Source: a virus. From it: DNA of 22,585 nucleotides. The stretch's first letter is position 1; every line of letters starts with the position of its first letter. The translations under genes were made by a program, and so were the position numbers. Shown piece after piece: positions 8,183 to 16,147 of the stretch. The notes under the pieces were generated by a model. It ran no database searches, was not told the DNA's origin, and saw nothing but the letters and a program-made list of their open reading frames with translations. The stretch is from positions 1 to 22,585 of the IMG/VR virus record IMGVR_UViG_3300028571_000133, one strand, 5' to 3'.

Positions 8183-10642
8183 ATGTTAAAGATTATTGAA
8201 TTGGACATAGATCCCGAAATCACTGGTGAAACTGGTGTATGGGAAATTGCTTGGGTCGAGATGCCAGCAATTGAACAAGAACTTATATATTTCTCAAAAC
8301 AGAGATTTTTCAAGGCTCCTGATTATGTATCAGAGACAGCCTGTAGGGCAATCCGTGAAAATGAAAAAAGGGGAAATCCCGCAGCCACACAGATAGGAAA
8401 AATTCGTGGACAGCAGTTATGTAATAAATCAGAGATATCCCTTGAAACAGTCAAGAGGATGAAATCCTTTTTGGAGAGAGCTGCCACATATTATACTGGT
8501 AATTACGATGACAATGGTACAATTGCTTATGACCTATGGGGTGGAGAAAATGGATTGAAATGGGTTGATACCATTCTAAAGTCAGAACAGAAATTTATCT
8601 ATCCAAATAGTGGTGAAGACAAAGACGAGTTTTTATCTCGTTGTATGGGGTCTGCTACTATGGTGGGTGAGTATCCAAGTCAAGATCAAAGATATGCGGT
8701 ATGTCAGAGTTATTATGAAAAGACCGATGAGTTCCAACAATTATCCAATGTAGGATTTGATTGGAGGGTACTTAAAACAGATTATGGTGTAAGGTTGTTT
8801 GAGAATGAAATGAGACGGGGATCTCGTCCTGTAATTTTTGTGCAGGGTTTAGCCCAAAGTGACCTTATAGATTTTACCAACAAATACAGAATCCCCGTAT
8901 CAAATATCAACTCTTACACCACCCGTGAAGAAAAGGTTGAACTTATTGAGAAGATGGGATTACCCCGTCATTATGACGATGACTTTTATGTAAGGGGATT
9001 ATTGGGAAACATCGCAGTTTCTTTTGATTATGAAACAGGTGGATTACCCCCCTACACTTCATATCCGACCACTGGTGCATCGAACGCAATGCTTGTGGAG
9101 CCTATTCTCCCTCCAACATTATTTGACGATTGTGGGTGTTCTGATTTTGCGGAGGTAGGCCCAAGAGGTGGGATAAGAGAAAAGTTCCAACTCTTAGGAT
9201 ACATAGACGGAGAACCTGTATTCTCAACACCTGAGGAAGCTCACTTATATGGCGAACAAACGATGGGGTGTTCAGGTCATCATACCCATACCGATGAGGA
9301 TGGTAACGAGGTTTATATGGCGTGTGAAACTCATCCTATGGTCGATGAAGATATGGGTGTAGAATTGGAAGACCTAATTGCTAAGGGATGGAAGATAGAG
9401 AGTATTGGACCAGTTCAGAACATTGAGGCAATAAATGATCTTGCACGGGAAGCATTTAGTAAGATAACAGAAGAAGAGTTTTACTCTATAAAAACTGACC
9501 CCAATGGTTTTTCAGCACTTGACCAACCCAATGGTAATAAGATAAGATTTATCTATGCTGTAGGCCCTGGTATGGGAGCACAACTAATTAGAACATCCCG
9601 TGACTTTTGTAAGAGGATGCTCGGTGGTCGTCAGTTCGTATTTCGCTATGAAGATATCCTTGAACTAAATGCACAGATAACCGCTGAGGATAGTGATAGA
9701 AAAATTATACCAAGACCCAAAGGAACAAGTCCCTCTATATTCGAGTGGAAAGGTGGTGCTAATTGTCGTCATTTATTCCTTCAACTAATATTCTCATCAG
9801 GGTTACCCGATGGTGGTTATGAAGGTACAATTACCAACGACACCAAAAAGATGGAAAGGGAAGCATCCCTTGTAATGCCAGCAAGCGGTCAGAGTGGTAA
9901 TGTCAATCCAAAGGCAAGACCAGTATCGGGAGATAGGATGGAAGCCTTCGGGATGGAAGAGTTACCCGAATATTGGAATGACCCTGAACTAATACCCGTT
10001 GGATATGTTCAAGGATTACCAGTGTTTGATGATGTGGTGGATGCTCAAGATGCATCGTATTTCCTGAACTGTGGTGGTGTTACAGAAGAGGTAGAATATA
10101 TGGGTAAACAAAGGTTCCAAGCCTGTTCCTATAGAACACAAAAAACTGAGAAACAATCACAGATATTCAAAGCGATTGTTGAAAAGAAAATGATATATAC
10201 ACCCCTTATGATTCCTAACATTTTGATTCCAAGAATGGATGATGTTACAAACGAGAGGTATTATGTAAAATTCAAACCTGAGGTAATTGAAAAGATACAA
10301 CAAAAATTTATGATTGAGCAAAGGCTCAGAGAGACCAACTATGAACATACTGATAGGAAATTTAAAGATATCGTTATGGTAGAATCGTGGATAGTTGGAA
10401 AAGAAAATGATAAGGCTTACGAGTTAGGTTTTACAAAAGAACAAATCCCAACAGGTAGTTGGATGGCGGCTTACAAGTTTTTAGATACCCCCGAGGCAGA
10501 TGAGGTGTGGGAAAACTATGTGAAAAAAGGGAAGATCAAAGGAGCTTCCGTCGAAGGTAATTTTATACTTAACTTTTCTCGTGAAGAAAAAGATGAGTAT
10601 TTATTATCAGAGATTATAAACATCCTAAAAAAAATAAAATAA
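8183..10642 (+). CDS. multidomain head protein with C-terminal XkdF-like maturation protease
   Basis: This 819-aa protein has several recognisable blocks. Residues 1-40 contain GVWEIAWVEMPAIEQE and FSK, the usual start of XkdF-type proteins. Residues 50-180 carry AYDLWGGENGLKWV and LSRCMG...QRYAVCQSYYE, common in phage head-maturation proteins. Residues 366-384 form a His/Cys-rich HHTHT patch. Residues 454-537 contain TSRDFCKRM and GGANCRHLF, like the C-terminal domain of minor head proteins. Residues 660-795 resemble XkdF protease, with candidate catalytic His722 (NYEHTD) and Ser789 (KGASVEGNF). It lies just before scaffold and capsid genes, as head proteases do. The fusion suggests a self-processing head protein. 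Catalytic residue assignments are by motif only. Confidence 0.75.
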   Translation: MLKIIELDIDPEITGETGVWEIAWVEMPAIEQELIYFSKQRFFKAPDYVSETACRAIRENEKRGNPAATQIGKIRGQQLCNKSEISLETVKRMKSFLERAATYYTGNYDDNGTIAYDLWGGENGLKWVDTILKSEQKFIYPNSGEDKDEFLSRCMGSATMVGEYPSQDQRYAVCQSYYEKTDEFQQLSNVGFDWRVLKTDYGVRLFENEMRRGSRPVIFVQGLAQSDLIDFTNKYRIPVSNINSYTTREEKVELIEKMGLPRHYDDDFYVRGLLGNIAVSFDYETGGLPPYTSYPTTGASNAMLVEPILPPTLFDDCGCSDFAEVGPRGGIREKFQLLGYIDGEPVFSTPEEAHLYGEQTMGCSGHHTHTDEDGNEVYMACETHPMVDEDMGVELEDLIAKGWKIESIGPVQNIEAINDLAREAFSKITEEEFYSIKTDPNGFSALDQPNGNKIRFIYAVGPGMGAQLIRTSRDFCKRMLGGRQFVFRYEDILELNAQITAEDSDRKIIPRPKGTSPSIFEWKGGANCRHLFLQLIFSSGLPDGGYEGTITNDTKKMEREASLVMPASGQSGNVNPKARPVSGDRMEAFGMEELPEYWNDPELIPVGYVQGLPVFDDVVDAQDASYFLNCGGVTEEVEYMGKQRFQACSYRTQKTEKQSQIFKAIVEKKMIYTPLMIPNILIPRMDDVTNERYYVKFKPEVIEKIQQKFMIEQRLRETNYEHTDRKFKDIVMVESWIVGKENDKAYELGFTKEQIPTGSWMAAYKFLDTPEADEVWENYVKKGKIKGASVEGNFILNFSREEKDEYLLSEIINILKKIK

Positions 10643-10644
10643 TT

Positions 10645-11412
10645 ATGAACGCAACAGAAGCAATCAACAAAATTGTAGATCTTTTGGGTATCAAATTTAA
10701 ACAAGAATCATTTGCTTCAACAACGCTCATTGACGGACAAACTGAAATCACTAACAATAGTGATTCAGAATTTGCCGTTGGTGATGAACTATTTGTAGCA
10801 GGGGACTCTACCCTAACACCCGCACCATTCGGAACTCACGAAACTCGTGAGGGATTATTGGTAACGGTAGATGAAGGTGCAAGAATTGTAAGAATTGAGA
10901 CCAAAGAGGCCGATAGAGTTGAAGACGCTGTGGAGGATATCCAAGAAGAAAAAGAAGATATGATGTCAAGTGCGACACTTGTAGATGGAACTAAAATTGA
11001 AACCGATGAAGAAGGTGAATTTATGGTCGGTCAGCAATTGTTTGTTATCACTGAAGAAGGTGAAAAGGTAACGGCTCCTGAGGGAGAACATACCACACAA
11101 TCGGGCATCACTGTCGTCGTTAACTCCGAAGGTGTCATCACAGGTGTAAAATACCCTGATGAAACAGGTGAAGGGTCATTAGATAATTCAAGACAAGAAA
11201 TGAAAAAAATGAAGGAAGCTATGACCGAAATGATCTCCGTTATGAAGGAGATGAATAAATTCAGTGAGGAGTTCCACTCATTAAAACAGGACTTTAAAAA
11301 GTTTCAAAAAGCACCCGACAGGGAGCCAGTATTGAAGAAATTCGGTAGTGGTACATCTGAGATATTGGATGCTAAATTGGACTTACTTAAATCCTCAAGG
11401 GGAATCAAATAA
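10645..11412 (+). CDS. putative capsid scaffolding protein with duplicated domain
   Basis: This 255-aa acidic protein has two tandem copies of an approximately 65-residue beta domain. Copy A is at about residues 23-87 (TTLIDGQTEI, VGDELFVAG, GTHETREGLLVTV) and copy B at about 107-170 (ATLVDGTKIE, VGQQLFVIT, GEHTTQSGITVVV). A Met/Lys/Glu-rich coiled coil follows at 181-222, and the C-terminus is basic. Position between the protease-containing head gene and the major capsid gene, plus the helical C-terminus, fits a scaffold. It probably forms the internal core of the prohead and is cleaved by the upstream protease. A head decoration protein is the alternative. Confidence 0.65.
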   Translation: MNATEAINKIVDLLGIKFKQESFASTTLIDGQTEITNNSDSEFAVGDELFVAGDSTLTPAPFGTHETREGLLVTVDEGARIVRIETKEADRVEDAVEDIQEEKEDMMSSATLVDGTKIETDEEGEFMVGQQLFVITEEGEKVTAPEGEHTTQSGITVVVNSEGVITGVKYPDETGEGSLDNSRQEMKKMKEAMTEMISVMKEMNKFSEEFHSLKQDFKKFQKAPDREPVLKKFGSGTSEILDAKLDLLKSSRGIK

Positions 11413-11432
11413 AAATAAGTTTTTTAAAAAAA

Positions 11433-12386
11433 ATGAAAAATCAAAAAACAACTAAAATGAACTTTAACTATGATCTGACAAATTTGCCAGAATATAATAG
11501 TTATGGAGACGATATGTTGATCAAAGCATTCTTGGGATTAACTCTTCCAAGATACTCATCAGTGAGACCTAACCTTAAGGGTACAACCGAGAAGGTAGGT
11601 TTTGTGACCAACGATATCGTATTACAAGACATCTCCTGCGGATTTGATCCAACGGGTGCAACAGTACAGAATCTCGTAACAGTGGATTTATGTAACAAAA
11701 AACTAAACCAACAACTTTGTCCTTATGACTTGTATGATACATACTTGTCTCAGTACTTGTCTAATGCAAATTTCCAAGAGACAGTACCTTTTGAAGAGGT
11801 AATTTTGCAAGACATTACCAATAGAGTTTCTAACGAAATTGAGATTCAATTATGGAGAAATACAATCGCTTCAGGCGGAACTCAATACAACTCACAATGT
11901 TTTGACGGCGTTTTGGAATTGGTATCAAGTGGAAATGGAGCTACTGCAATCGTTTATACCGCTGCAACAGCTGCTAACGGTCTATCTGTATTCACCACAT
12001 ACTACGAAGCAATTCCTGAGAATGTTCTACACAGAGACGACTTAGTACTTTATTGTTCATACGCTGACTACAGAGCACTTGTTGCTTCAATGAGAAACAG
12101 CTCTTTTGTTAACCTATTCACCTTTGATTCAGCTTCAGCTGCACAGGGTCAAGAGTGGAGTGTAATGCTTCCTGGTACTAATGTAAGAGTTATCCCTTCA
12201 CAGGGTCTTAACGGACAATCAAGAGTTATCGGTGGTGCTGCTGGTTACATTATGATTGGTATGAACCAAGAGCTAATGACTGTAAGGTCAATGTACGATA
12301 TGTTTGAAGATATCGTCAAAATCAACCTACACGCCACTTATGGTGTCGGTGTATTTGATGTGGATTCATTCGTATCAGCAGAATAA
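11433..12386 (+). CDS. major capsid protein
   Basis: This 317-aa protein lies directly after the scaffold-like gene. It contains VPFEEVILQDITNRVSNEIE (about residues 115-135), a central segment with ENVLHRDDLVLYCSYADYRAL, and a C-terminal part with PGTNVRVIPSQGL and LMTVRSMYDMFEDIVKINLH. The late 'G-T-x-V-x-V-I-P' strand followed by an 'N-L-x-x-G-x-D' or similar helix-strand pattern is typical of HK97-fold capsid proteins. The start at 11433 gives MKNQKTTKMNFNY; a second ATG at 11457 would give MNFNYDLTNLP. Both follow A-rich sequence, so the start is undecided. Base use is more even than in neighbours, in keeping with high expression. Confidence 0.85.
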   Translation: MKNQKTTKMNFNYDLTNLPEYNSYGDDMLIKAFLGLTLPRYSSVRPNLKGTTEKVGFVTNDIVLQDISCGFDPTGATVQNLVTVDLCNKKLNQQLCPYDLYDTYLSQYLSNANFQETVPFEEVILQDITNRVSNEIEIQLWRNTIASGGTQYNSQCFDGVLELVSSGNGATAIVYTAATAANGLSVFTTYYEAIPENVLHRDDLVLYCSYADYRALVASMRNSSFVNLFTFDSASAAQGQEWSVMLPGTNVRVIPSQGLNGQSRVIGGAAGYIMIGMNQELMTVRSMYDMFEDIVKINLHATYGVGVFDVDSFVSAE

Positions 12387-12411
12387 TAAACCTGAATAAA
12401 AAATAATAATA

Positions 12412-12960
12412 ATGAGTTGTTTTATAACAGAAGGATACGCTTTAGATTGTAGAAATGCATCAACAGGTGGTCTAAAAGCGATTTGGATTCTCGGTAATTC
12501 GGGTAATACAATTTCGGGTTGGAGTGAGAATGTTGATGAAGAAATCACATCCATTTCAGGGACAGGAGTATTCTATAAATTTGAATTGGTAAAGCAATCG
12601 TCTTCATTCAGTGAAGCGATTACCGTAAATACTACAGCACAATCTGTGGTGTTTGAACCAACACTTACAATCAACCTTCCTAAACTCGCACAGAGTTTGA
12701 GAAACATTTTCCAAAATTTGGTGAATCAAAATAACATCTTTGCTATCGTAAAAGATAACAACGACCGTTATTGGTCTTTTGCTTTTGAAAATGGAGGTTT
12801 AGTCACCGCAGGTGCTATCCAAACGGGTACTGCTTACTCTGACCTAAATGGTATGTCTGCACTTACAATCGTAGGTGGAGAACCAAACGCAACACAGGAG
12901 ATCGTTGTTACAACCACATTGGCGGCTGTAATGAGTGGAATTACTGTGAATATTGAGTAA
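12412..12960 (+). CDS. putative major tail (tube) protein
   Basis: This 182-aa beta-rich protein begins MSCFITEGYALDCRNASTGG, then LKAIWILG. It has a KFELVKQSSSFSE strand followed by VFEPTLTINLPKL, then a helix and IFAIVKDNNDRYWSFAFENG. The end has ALTIVGGEPNATQEIV. Small proteins with 'G-x-K-x-[IV]-[WY]' and 'D-N-N-x-x-Y-W' follow capsid genes in Bacteroidota siphophages and resemble tail-tube proteins, which polymerise into the tail shaft. It is the last gene before an intrinsic terminator, so with the capsid protein it ends the main virion transcript, as expected for an abundant protein. The call rests on position and pattern, not on a firm family match. Confidence 0.55.
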   Translation: MSCFITEGYALDCRNASTGGLKAIWILGNSGNTISGWSENVDEEITSISGTGVFYKFELVKQSSSFSEAITVNTTAQSVVFEPTLTINLPKLAQSLRNIFQNLVNQNNIFAIVKDNNDRYWSFAFENGGLVTAGAIQTGTAYSDLNGMSALTIVGGEPNATQEIVVTTTLAAVMSGITVNIE

Positions 12961-12974
12961 TATTTACTAATAAT

Positions 12975-13002
12975 AAGGGGGTGGGAGACCACCCCTTTTT
13001 TT
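12975..13002 (+). terminator. intrinsic terminator after the tail-tube-like gene
   Basis: The left arm AAGGGG(G)TGG and right arm CCACCCCTT form a 9-bp stem with one bulged G and a GAGA (GNRA-type) tetraloop, followed by a run of T ending near 13002. It starts 14 bases after the upstream stop codon. It should end or attenuate transcripts from the capsid/tube block before the accessory fibre genes. Confidence 0.85.
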
Positions 13003-13024
13003 AAAGCCTTGGAGAACAAATAAA

Positions 13025-13387
13025 ATGAAATGGAACGGAAGATATTATAGACCCGCTAATGGAGTGCCAGTCTATTCAAAAAAGGAACAATCTATAACGG
13101 AATTGTTGAAACCTTTAGGGGAAAAAATAGATAAAGGAAATGTATGGAGACCCATACTAAATCAACCTGTAAATGTATTTAAGGACGATACCACACCCAT
13201 TCCTTCACCTACACCAACCAGTAGCGTAACACCTACCCCGAGTATTACACCGACAAGTACGGTAACACCTACTCCAACAACTACACCAACACCAACACCT
13301 TCATCGGTAGTTGAGTATCATCTCCAAGCCGAAAACACGGATAACATCTTAGCAGAAAATTCTGACTTTATAGATATCGAAAATTAA
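13025..13387 (+). CDS. small virion-associated protein with PTPTP linker
   Basis: This 120-aa protein has a basic N-terminal domain (residues 1-54, MKWNGRYYRPANGVPVYSKK, SITELLKPLGEKI). A 39-residue Pro/Thr/Ser linker follows (56-94), then a short acidic tail rich in N, D and E. The gene begins just downstream of the terminator, with a TTGGAG 15 bases before the ATG that could be a weak ribosome site. The linker is of the same type as in the 505-aa and propeller proteins, so it is probably another virion surface component. Its N-terminus looks like an anchoring domain and the tail is too short to be a receptor-binding domain. The precise role is unknown. Confidence 0.55.
   Translation: MKWNGRYYRPANGVPVYSKKEQSITELLKPLGEKIDKGNVWRPILNQPVNVFKDDTTPIPSPTPTSSVTPTPSITPTSTVTPTPTTTPTPTPSSVVEYHLQAENTDNILAENSDFIDIEN
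13190..13306 (+). repeat. PTPTP linker-coding tract
   Basis: An imperfect ACACCTACNCC-type repeat encodes residues 56-94 of the 120-aa protein (for example SSVTPTPSITPTSTVTPTPT). The composition matches the linkers in the 505-aa and propeller proteins. Confidence 0.85.
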
Positions 13388-13409
13388 ATAAATAAAAAAA
13401 TAAAACCCT

Positions 13410-14309
13410 ATGGCTAATACAAAAATAAGTCAATTACCTTCTTTTACTGGCACCGCTGCGGATTTAAGATGGTTCGTAACAAATAACAGCGGAGAAACTG
13501 AAACTTTTAAGTATAGTGGATTTTCAACATCTATCACATTTGGTGAAGGTAGTAATAGTATAAAATCAACAAACGCAACGAGCGCATCGGGAACAAATGC
13601 CGTATCTATTGGAGCAGGAGCAGCAGCATCAGGAACGGGTGGTATATCCATCGGGACTGGTTCTGTATCTGGTGCAGCGACTATTGGTATTGGAAACAAT
13701 TTAAATGGTGTATCGAATGGTGCCATAGCAATTGGTAGTGCGATGTATTCCAACGGACAATTCAACATACAGATAGGAAATGATACGGCAGCAAACACTC
13801 GTGGTATTGTAATAGGTCAAGAATCAAGATCAGGGGGTAATGATAGTATTACTATTGGTAATTCTAACGATCAAAACATGGGTGTTTCAAGTAGTATAAT
13901 AGGTTATAATAATCTCATCGCTATTAAATATTTTGGTGCTGATTATTATGATTTAGGCGGTTCTTATAATAATATTTATGCTGCTGATAGTTTTATAGGT
14001 TTTAGAACCACAGGTAGGTTATACAATACAATATTAGGGGGGTATAATCAAACTATTATCGCATCGGGTAATTCTAATACAATAATCGGTGGTTTTAGCA
14101 ATACTATTTCTGGCACAACATCAGGATCAACTTTGTTGGGAATGAATAATTTTATTCCTACAAGAAACGACGCAACCTTTGCGGTGAATTATGTGATGAC
14201 CAATTACGCAGCACTTGATTTTGTGGATGATACTGCCGCTGCCGCAGGTGGTGTAGTTTTAGGACAAATGTATCATAACGCAGGGGCAATGCGGATAAGG
14301 GTAGTATAA
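13410..14309 (+). CDS. YadA-head-like fibre/spike protein
   Basis: This 299-aa protein starts MANTKISQLPSFTGTAADLR, a common N-terminus of phage tail or fibre proteins. From about residue 55 to 240 it has repeats of the form N-A-[VI]-[SA]-I-G-x-G or [SA]-I-[TA]-I-G-N, as in trimeric-autotransporter (YadA-like) head repeats, which fold as left-handed beta-rolls. The end has DDTAAAAGGVVLGQMYHNAG followed by MRIRV, a short C-terminal cap seen in many environmental phage structural proteins. A trimeric receptor-binding or head fibre is inferred. It follows the 120-aa linker protein with a 22-base gap. No peptidase or chaperone motif is seen. Confidence 0.7.
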   Translation: MANTKISQLPSFTGTAADLRWFVTNNSGETETFKYSGFSTSITFGEGSNSIKSTNATSASGTNAVSIGAGAAASGTGGISIGTGSVSGAATIGIGNNLNGVSNGAIAIGSAMYSNGQFNIQIGNDTAANTRGIVIGQESRSGGNDSITIGNSNDQNMGVSSSIIGYNNLIAIKYFGADYYDLGGSYNNIYAADSFIGFRTTGRLYNTILGGYNQTIIASGNSNTIIGGFSNTISGTTSGSTLLGMNNFIPTRNDATFAVNYVMTNYAALDFVDDTAAAAGGVVLGQMYHNAGAMRIRVV

Positions 14310-14328
14310 TTATTCATCAACAAACATA

Positions 14329-14559
14329 ATGAGTAGAAAAGTCGTAAAGCCTGTTATGTGGAATGATCAGGAATATACTGGTTATGAGATAGTGGGTGTT
14401 GAGTGGATTTTCAATTCAGACACCTTTAATGTGATGACAGAATATTTCTACAATAGACACAACAAAAACATCAGGAAATTGGTGAAACATAATTTCAATG
14501 TAGGTAATGATGTTGATGTAGATGGGGTTATAAATATGGTTCATAAATTACATATCTAA
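14329..14559 (+). CDS. hypothetical 76-aa protein
   Basis: I do not recognise this protein. It begins SRKVVKPVMWNDQEYTGYEI and carries a mix of aromatic and basic residues with an acidic stretch near the end (VGNDVDVDGVINM). It has no membrane segment or Cys motif. Its TAA shares one base with the next ATG (TAATG at 14557-14561), so it is probably translated together with the propeller gene. Given its place between fibre and propeller genes it may be an accessory or attachment subunit, but this is only context. Confidence 0.5.
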   Translation: MSRKVVKPVMWNDQEYTGYEIVGVEWIFNSDTFNVMTEYFYNRHNKNIRKLVKHNFNVGNDVDVDGVINMVHKLHI

Positions 14560-15713
14560 TGGGACAGATTTTTAGTAGAAAACAATTCAGTGATTATCTT
14601 GGTGAGAACCGAGCGATATTGGATATTGTATCAGAAAAAATATTTATTCCAAGTCCTACTCCTACACCAACGCCTTCAATAACGCCGACTCTAACCAACA
14701 CCCCTACTGTAACCCCGACTATTACACCGACAAAAACCTTAACACCAACACCTACCCCAAGTAGTACCCCTAATCCTTTATGGGTTGTAGGTACTAGCTC
14801 AACTAACAAGTTATTATATTCTACCGATGGAATTAATTGGTCTAATTCTACTAATGGTAATAGTATTTTTGGAACTCGAGTTGTGTCTATTGCTTGGAAC
14901 GGAAGTTTATGGATTGCTGGTGGTCAGGGAACTAATGTTTTAGCATATTCTACCAATGGTATTGTTTGGAGTGGTTCTACGAATGGAAATAGTCTTTTTG
15001 ATTCTGTTCAGGCTGTTGCTTGGGATGGTTCTTTATGGGTTGCTGGTGGATCAGGCACCAATAGATTAGCTTATTCTACGGATGGAATTACTTGGTCTGC
15101 TTCCACCAATGGTAATAGTATCTTTACTTCTGTTGGTTATGATGTTGCTTGGAATGGTTCTTTATGGGTTGCTGCTGGATCGGGCACAAATACATTAGCA
15201 TATTCTACGGATGGAATTACTTGGTCTGCTTCCACCAATGGTAATAGTATCATTTCTACTTTTGGTAGAGCAGTAGCTTCGGATGGATCTTTGTGGGTTG
15301 CTGGTGGTTTAGGAACAAATACATTAGCATATTCTACGGATGGTATAACTTGGTCTGCTTCCACCAATGGTAATAGTATTATAAGTGTCCAAGTATTGGG
15401 TGTTGCTTGGAATGGTAGTTTATGGGTTGCTGCGGGTCAGACAACAGATACATTAGCATATTCTACAGATGGAATTACTTGGTCTGCGTCCACTAATGGA
15501 ATTAGTGTTATTTCGACTTCTGCATCGGCAGTTGCTTGGAACGGAACTTTATGGGTTGCCGCTGGGTTAGGCACAAATACATTAGCATATTCTACTGATG
15601 GTCTTGTTTGGAGTGGTTCTACTAACGGAAATAGTTTAATAACAGGAGGAAATGCAACTGGTAGAGCAGTAGCATCAAAACCAGCTCCTGAATTATACCC
15701 CCCAATATTATGA
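14559..15713 (+). CDS. seven-repeat beta-propeller surface protein with PTPTP linker
   Basis: This 384-aa protein has three parts. Residues 1-30 are a short helical N-terminus (MGQIFSRKQFSDYLGEN). Residues 31-73 are a PTPTP linker. Residues 74-373 are seven tandem repeats of 42-45 residues with the core LWVAxGxGTNTLAYSTDGITW. Seven such units should close as a seven-bladed beta-propeller. The S-T-D-G-I-T-W core resembles the Asp-box of sialidase-type propellers but is one residue shorter than the usual S-x-D-x-G-x-T-W. Repeats 3-6 are the closest to each other. A glycan- or receptor-binding adhesin displayed on a linker is the likely role. No catalytic residues of a hydrolase are apparent. 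Confidence 0.75.
   Translation: MGQIFSRKQFSDYLGENRAILDIVSEKIFIPSPTPTPTPSITPTLTNTPTVTPTITPTKTLTPTPTPSSTPNPLWVVGTSSTNKLLYSTDGINWSNSTNGNSIFGTRVVSIAWNGSLWIAGGQGTNVLAYSTNGIVWSGSTNGNSLFDSVQAVAWDGSLWVAGGSGTNRLAYSTDGITWSASTNGNSIFTSVGYDVAWNGSLWVAAGSGTNTLAYSTDGITWSASTNGNSIISTFGRAVASDGSLWVAGGLGTNTLAYSTDGITWSASTNGNSIISVQVLGVAWNGSLWVAAGQTTDTLAYSTDGITWSASTNGISVISTSASAVAWNGTLWVAAGLGTNTLAYSTDGLVWSGSTNGNSLITGGNATGRAVASKPAPELYPPIL
14649..14777 (+). repeat. PTPTP linker-coding tract in propeller gene
   Basis: The tract encodes residues 31-73, including PTPTPTPSITPTLTNTPTVT and LTPTPTPSSTP. It links a small anchor to the propeller. Confidence 0.85.
14778..15677 (+). repeat. seven tandem ~129-bp propeller-blade repeats
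   Basis: Each unit codes for one blade. Units 3 to 6 share long stretches of nearly identical DNA around the codons for YSTDGITWSASTNGNS, which points to recent duplication or gene conversion within the array. Units 1, 2 and 7 are more diverged, as at the ends of an expanded array. Confidence 0.85.
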
Positions 15714-16147
15714 TATACCTATACCAAGATCAAAATAACACAGTCCCCGCTGTTTGTAGCAGGAATGGTTTTTTAATGGATCCAGAATATCTATGGGTAA
15801 TCACCCACAAACTGACCAATACGATGTGGAACTTTATCCCCTTTAGGATTCCACCATCAACGGACTACAAGCCAGGTTATGATTTGTTCTGTATTCAGGT
15901 ATCAGGGGGAACTCAGGTTTATACAGGTGCCACGAGTTGTGCTAACACAGTGAATCTCAATCTAATACCTGGTGAATATTTCATCAACATCTATGAGCAG
16001 TATTCCAATAGTAATCTAAATCCTAATAACGCCGACGATATCGTCTATGAGACACTAATGTTTGTCATTGGGGTCAATCAAAATGAACCCATCACTTATA
16101 GCGGAACGAGCGATATATTTATACTATATAACGAAAATAATGATTAA
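15710..16147 (+). CDS. conserved hypothetical structural protein
   Basis: This 145-aa protein is mostly beta, with CSRNGFLMDPEYLWVITHK at the N-terminus, then WNFIPFRIP and a late GEYFINIYEQYSNSNLNP followed by YETLMFVIG. It may be a small tail or head-surface subunit of Ig-like shape; the 'G-E-Y-x-x-x-I-Y-E-Q' block recurs in phage structural proteins. Its ATG overlaps the propeller gene stop (ATGA at 15710-15713), and its own end overlaps the portal start, so it sits in a tightly coupled string. The function is inferred from location only. Confidence 0.5.
   Translation: MIYLYQDQNNTVPAVCSRNGFLMDPEYLWVITHKLTNTMWNFIPFRIPPSTDYKPGYDLFCIQVSGGTQVYTGATSCANTVNLNLIPGEYFINIYEQYSNSNLNPNNADDIVYETLMFVIGVNQNEPITYSGTSDIFILYNENND

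Noticed and set aside
13430-13798. Minus 122-aa frame rich in Pro and Ala
   Set aside because: Antisense of the YadA-like repeats; no start context or partner gene on that strand.
14778-15677. Regular ~129-bp repeats as a CRISPR-like array
   Set aside because: The repeats are coding, in frame and without spacer-repeat alternation; they encode propeller blades.
16062-16139. Upstream in-frame ATG for the portal gene
   Set aside because: It lies 86 bases inside the preceding gene and adds residues not expected in portals; the ATG at 16140 gives the common short overlap.
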